Origin: RYN-431 sp036388295
GTDB lineage: Bacteria > Planctomycetota > Phycisphaerae > Tepidisphaerales > Tepidisphaeraceae
Assembly (NCBI GenBank): GCA_036388295.1
Contig: DASVSC010000022.1
Span: forward strand, 1-39,987
Direction of reading: 5' to 3'
DNA: 39,987 nucleotides
Part shown: positions 36,889-39,987 of the stretch, piece after piece
How the letters are laid out: every line of letters begins with the position of its first letter
Numbering within the stretch: position 1 is the stretch's first letter
The notes under the pieces: model-generated
Told to the model about the DNA's origin: nothing
The model's input: the letters and a program-made list of their open reading frames with translations, nothing else
Databases searched by the model: none
Program-made: the position numbers and the translations under genes

Positions 36889-37944
36889 TCACGACGCAGC
36901 CGACCGCCGCCGCATGCTCAGCGCGTACGTCGCGATGAACAGCATGAGCAGCACCATCCCCATCGCCGACCCGAACGGCTTATCACGGGCGGCGGTGAAC
37001 TGCCGTTCGATGACGTTGCCGATCAGCATTTCCTGTCGGCCGCCCAGGATGTCGTTGACCGCGAACATGCCGACGGCCGGCACGAAGACCAGCACGACGC
37101 CGGCGATGATGCCCGGCTTCGTCAGCGGCAGCACCACGCCGCGGAAGGCCCGCATCGGCGACGCACCCAAATCCAGCGCCGCCTCAACCAACGCGTTGTC
37201 CAACCGCTCCACACTCGCGTAAATCGGCAGGATCATGAACGGCAGGTAGGTGTAAATCAGGCCGATCATCACGCCGGTCTGCGACGGGTACAGGTCCAGC
37301 GGCCCGTCGTGCAGGTGCGTCCAGCTCAGCAGCGATTCCAGCACGCCGTTGCGGCGAAGAATGGTCACCCACGCGTACGTGCGGACGAGAAAGCTGGTCC
37401 AGAACGGCACCATCACTGCCATCAGCAGCAGGTTCCGCCACCGCTCCGGCGACCGGCCGATGAAGTAAGCGACGGGATACCCGAGCGCGACGCAGACGGC
37501 CGTGGCGGCGGCGGCGTAATTGATCGAAACGACTGTGATCTTCAGCCAGCGCGCCGCGTCCACTTCGCCACCGGAAAGAAGAACGCAGATGTTCAGCGTC
37601 ACCCAGAACAGGCCCAGCAAGGTGAGCATTGGCCAGGTTGATCCACTGAGCCCCACGCGGCGGCGTACGCCCCAGACGCCCGCCGCCGCCGACAGTCCGA
37701 CGGCGGCGCTGATCAACAGCCCCTTGGCCTGCTGCACGTCGGCGATGCGGGCGTAGTTTTCGGTCGTGAACTCGAAGACGACTTGGCCGAGCGCGTCGCG
37801 CTTGCAGAAGCTGAAGGCGACCATGATGGCCGTCGGCACGATCACCAGCAGAAAGAGCCAGAGCAACAGCGGCGCGAGCAGCGCCCAAGCCCAAAGGCCC
37901 GGACGCTGCCCGCCTGGTTCCGCCGTGTCGGCCAATGGGGTCAT
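36889..37944 (-). CDS. potB: Spermidine/putrescine ABC transporter permease PotB-type, with inserted membrane segment pair
   Basis: This 351-residue permease has a first membrane helix at about 18-45 and the binding-protein-dependent transport domain from about residue 145. The ATPase-docking EAA loop is VEAALDLGASPMRAFRGVVLP. Between the first helix and the transport domain lies an extra stretch (about residues 71-131, nt 37551-37734) with two further hydrophobic segments, absent from the 275-residue E. coli PotB. ATG 37944 overlaps the potD stop by four bases. The partner permease PotC also carries an insertion after its first helix. Confidence 0.9.
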   Translation of the reverse strand: MTPLADTAEPGGQRPGLWAWALLAPLLLWLFLLVIVPTAIMVAFSFCKRDALGQVVFEFTTENYARIADVQQAKGLLISAAVGLSAAAGVWGVRRRVGLSGSTWPMLTLLGLFWVTLNICVLLSGGEVDAARWLKITVVSINYAAAATAVCVALGYPVAYFIGRSPERWRNLLLMAVMVPFWTSFLVRTYAWVTILRRNGVLESLLSWTHLHDGPLDLYPSQTGVMIGLIYTYLPFMILPIYASVERLDNALVEAALDLGASPMRAFRGVVLPLTKPGIIAGVVLVFVPAVGMFAVNDILGGRQEMLIGNVIERQFTAARDKPFGSAMGMVLLMLFIATYALSMRRRSAAS

Positions 37945-38966
37945 TGGCTTTTCAGGTTCGTGTACAGCTCGTCAATGACGCTCGAACGCTTGCCGATGTC
38001 ATTGAACAGACCCAGCTTCGCCCCTTCGGGCGGGTAGCTGGCGGCGTTCGTGCGGGCCGCTTCGTCGAGCAGTTTGCGGGCTTCGACGTTGGGGTTGGTG
38101 TAGGGGAACTCGTCGCTGATGAGCTTGCTCACCTCGGGCTTGAGGATGTAGTTCATGAACTTGTGCGCCGCCTCGACGCGCGTGGACCCCTTCGGGATCG
38201 CCAGGCTGTCGATGAAGCGGTGCGTACCTTCGACGGGCAGCACCCATTTGAACTTGTTCGGCTCCTTGGCCAGCAGGATCGCCCCTTCGCCGGACCAGAC
38301 GACGCCGATGTCCACATCGCCCGCCAACAGGGCCGTCTTCGGGCTGTCGCTGTCGAACAGTTTGATCTGCTTCAGCCAGCCGGCCATGATCGGCTTGACC
38401 GTCGCCAGGTTCGCGTCGGACATATCGTTGATGTCACGGCCCTGCGTGCCCAGCACCCAGCTGACGATCTCGCGGCCGTCGTCCAGTGCGACGATCTTCC
38501 CGGCATGGCTGCCATTGAACACGTCCTTGAAGCCCTTGATCGGCGTCTTCACCGCTTCGCTGTTGTAGACGATGCCGACCGTGCCGCTCATCCACGGGCA
38601 GCTGTACTTGTTGCCCGGGTCGTGCGCCATCTTGGCGAACGCCGGGTCCAGGTTCTTCAGGTTCGGCAGCTTCGTGTGGTCCAGCTTTTCCAGCTTGGCG
38701 TCGGCGATTAATGCCTCGATCGTGTACTCCGACGGCTGAATCAGGTCGTACTTCCCGCCGCCCGCCAGCAGCTTGGCCAGCATCTCTTCGTTGCTGGCGT
38801 AGGTCTCGTAATTGACCTTGATGCCGGTCTCTTTCTGGAACCCTTCGAGCACCGTTTGCGGCACATATTCCGACCAAGCGAAGAGGTTCAACTCCTCGGC
38901 CATCGCGGGCGACACGAACGCCACCGCGCCCACGGCGGCGGCGACCAGCTTCTTGAAAATCGACAT
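37941..38966 (-). CDS. potD: Spermidine/putrescine-binding periplasmic protein
   Basis: PotD captures polyamines in the periplasm and delivers them to the permease. The 341-residue protein has a signal peptide (MSIFKKLVAAAVGAVAF, cleaved near AMAEE). The mature part begins LNLFAWSEYVPQTVLEGFQK, a hallmark of the family, and continues with YDLIQPSEYTIEALI and GDVDIGVVWSGEG. The start follows a strong aaggag at 38973-38978, only a few bases from the potC stop. The acidic and aromatic residues typical of polyamine binding are present, but spermidine versus putrescine cannot be decided. Confidence 0.93.
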   Translation of the reverse strand: MSIFKKLVAAAVGAVAFVSPAMAEELNLFAWSEYVPQTVLEGFQKETGIKVNYETYASNEEMLAKLLAGGGKYDLIQPSEYTIEALIADAKLEKLDHTKLPNLKNLDPAFAKMAHDPGNKYSCPWMSGTVGIVYNSEAVKTPIKGFKDVFNGSHAGKIVALDDGREIVSWVLGTQGRDINDMSDANLATVKPIMAGWLKQIKLFDSDSPKTALLAGDVDIGVVWSGEGAILLAKEPNKFKWVLPVEGTHRFIDSLAIPKGSTRVEAAHKFMNYILKPEVSKLISDEFPYTNPNVEARKLLDEAARTNAASYPPEGAKLGLFNDIGKRSSVIDELYTNLKSQ

Positions 38967-38978
38967 ATGAATCTCCTT

Positions 38979-39953
38979 CTAGCGATTGAAACGCTTGATT
39001 CCCTCGGACAGTAACACGAGCAGCGCCGTCAGGCCGATCATCAGCGACGACACGACATGCAGCATCGGCGCCGGCCCTTTGACGGCCCCGTAAATTCGGA
39101 TCGGCAGCGTCTGTGAGCGGGCGTCGCTGACGAAGTACGTGACGATAAAATCGTCCAGCGACAGCGTGAACGCCATCAGTGTGCCGCTGACGATCGCCGG
39201 CATCAGGTAGGGCACGATCACCTTGCGGAACGCCTTGGCGGGCGTCGCGCCGAGGTCCATTGCCGCTTCTTCCAGGGCCGGATCGATGCCGGCCAAACGG
39301 GCTTGAAGGGTGACCATCACGTACGGAAACGAAAACGTCACGTGCGCCAGGACGACGGCCAGCATGCCCCGGTCGAGTGAGAAGCCGACGCGGCTGAGCA
39401 GGCCGCCGGCGACGGTGATGAAGCTGAGCAGGCTCACGCCCATGATGATTTCAGGCACGATCATCGGCACCGCCACCAGCGTCGCCAGGGCGCGGTGTAG
39501 CGGGTACTTGTACTTGAACGTCAGCCATGCCGCCGTCGTGCCGAGCACCACGCTGATGGCCGTCGCCGAAAGGCCGATGATCAGGCTGTTTTTAATGCCG
39601 TCGTTGAATGTCGGAACCTGGTCCCAAAGGCGTTGGAACTTCAGCGCACGACGCACCTCGGCGGCTTCCGCCGCGCCGGCCCAATCGAGCGCCGCGCGGG
39701 CCGCGTGCCGCCAGCCGCTGTCCGACGGTTCGATCGCGTCGCGCACGTCCAGCACCGTGCGGTGCCAGTACGCGCTGTACCACTTGGTCGTAAACCCTTC
39801 CCAACGGCTGCTGTAGTCGGCGGCGTTAAACGACCAAAGGACCAAGACGACGATCGGGATATAAAGAAACAGCAGCACCGCCGCCGTCCACCCCCCGAGC
39901 ATCAGGTTCACCCGCGCCATGCCCCGCGGCAACCGGCGACGCGGCCGCGGCAC
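38979..39953 (-). CDS. potC: Spermidine/putrescine ABC transporter permease PotC-type, start near the window edge
   Basis: The permease (324 residues as called) has a first membrane helix (LLFLYIPIVVLVLWSF) and the transport domain with ATPase-docking loop EEAAMDLGATPAKAFRKVIVP. It ends IKRFNR. Between helix one and the transport domain is an extra, mostly helical stretch at about residues 63-115 (nt 39608-39767) that E. coli PotC lacks. The start is uncertain: GTG 39953 is used here, ATG 39920 gives a typical PotC N terminus, and the frame stays open to the right end of the window. It precedes potD with no gap beyond the ribosome site, so it heads the visible part of the operon. Confidence 0.88.
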   Translation of the reverse strand: MPRPRRRLPRGMARVNLMLGGWTAAVLLFLYIPIVVLVLWSFNAADYSSRWEGFTTKWYSAYWHRTVLDVRDAIEPSDSGWRHAARAALDWAGAAEAAEVRRALKFQRLWDQVPTFNDGIKNSLIIGLSATAISVVLGTTAAWLTFKYKYPLHRALATLVAVPMIVPEIIMGVSLLSFITVAGGLLSRVGFSLDRGMLAVVLAHVTFSFPYVMVTLQARLAGIDPALEEAAMDLGATPAKAFRKVIVPYLMPAIVSGTLMAFTLSLDDFIVTYFVSDARSQTLPIRIYGAVKGPAPMLHVVSSLMIGLTALLVLLSEGIKRFNR

Positions 39954-39987
39954 CGAGACGGCCGTGGCAGGCGAGGCGATAGGCGAC

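Overview
The window is GC-rich DNA, and its gene set fits a flagellated member of the Planctomycetota, most likely class Phycisphaerae. The placement is an inference from flagellar gene order, a small FlbD next to the hook gene, an enlarged CarB and the high GC. No rRNA or tRNA is visible to fix the taxonomy. No CRISPR array, phage module or intact insertion sequence was seen.

Layout. Positions 52-2462 hold a HEAT-repeat protein and a small membrane protein, translationally coupled. Positions 2547-6410 encode an oversized carbamoyl-phosphate synthase large chain (carB). Positions 6477-8430 hold an OafA-type acyltransferase whose SGNH tail is cut off by a one-base frameshift. A type II NADH dehydrogenase (8467-9789, minus) lies back to back with the flagellar locus. 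Positions 10079-23192 form one long plus-strand flagellar block: flgE, flbD, fliL, fliN, fliO, fliP, fliQ, fliR, flhB, flhA, flhF, flhG, a small membrane protein and a FliA/WhiG-type sigma factor. A good sigma-54 promoter precedes flgE, and a terminator separates flgE from the rest. Positions 23449-24533 hold a small secreted LTPEQ-motif protein, a repeat, a probable gene remnant and a hypothetical gene of lower GC. Positions 24584-33985 (minus) are an exopolysaccharide operon, read from right to left: wza-like lipoprotein, wzc-like chain-length/co-polymerase protein, flippase, O-antigen ligase/polymerase and three GT4 glycosyltransferases. A fourth glycosyltransferase (34242-35579) points the other way. 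Positions 35728-39953 (minus) encode a spermidine/putrescine ABC transporter in the order potC, potD, potB, potA.

How the genes work together. FliP, FliQ, FliR, FlhB and FlhA form the flagellar export gate, FliO assists its assembly, and FliN, FliL and FlgE belong to switch, stator support and hook. FlhF and FlhG set flagellar position and number, and FliA transcribes late genes. Sigma-54 control of the hook plus a FliA-type factor suggests a staged transcription cascade. motA, motB and fliM, often found beside these genes, are not in this block. The polysaccharide genes make, flip, polymerise and export a surface glycan.

The most unusual structure is a set of inverted-repeat elements sitting exactly at gene boundaries. 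Four of them in the flagellar block (11891-11984, 13646-13733, 17471-17576, 19750-19845) share one architecture: two inverted arms of about 30-45 bp built from short tandem units, around a 19-30 bp spacer. Their arm sequences are unrelated and the unit lengths differ (7, 8, 9 and about 8 bp). One supplies the N terminus of FliO, and another (35544-35718) supplies the C terminus of a glycosyltransferase. These elements are the best candidate here for an undescribed system.
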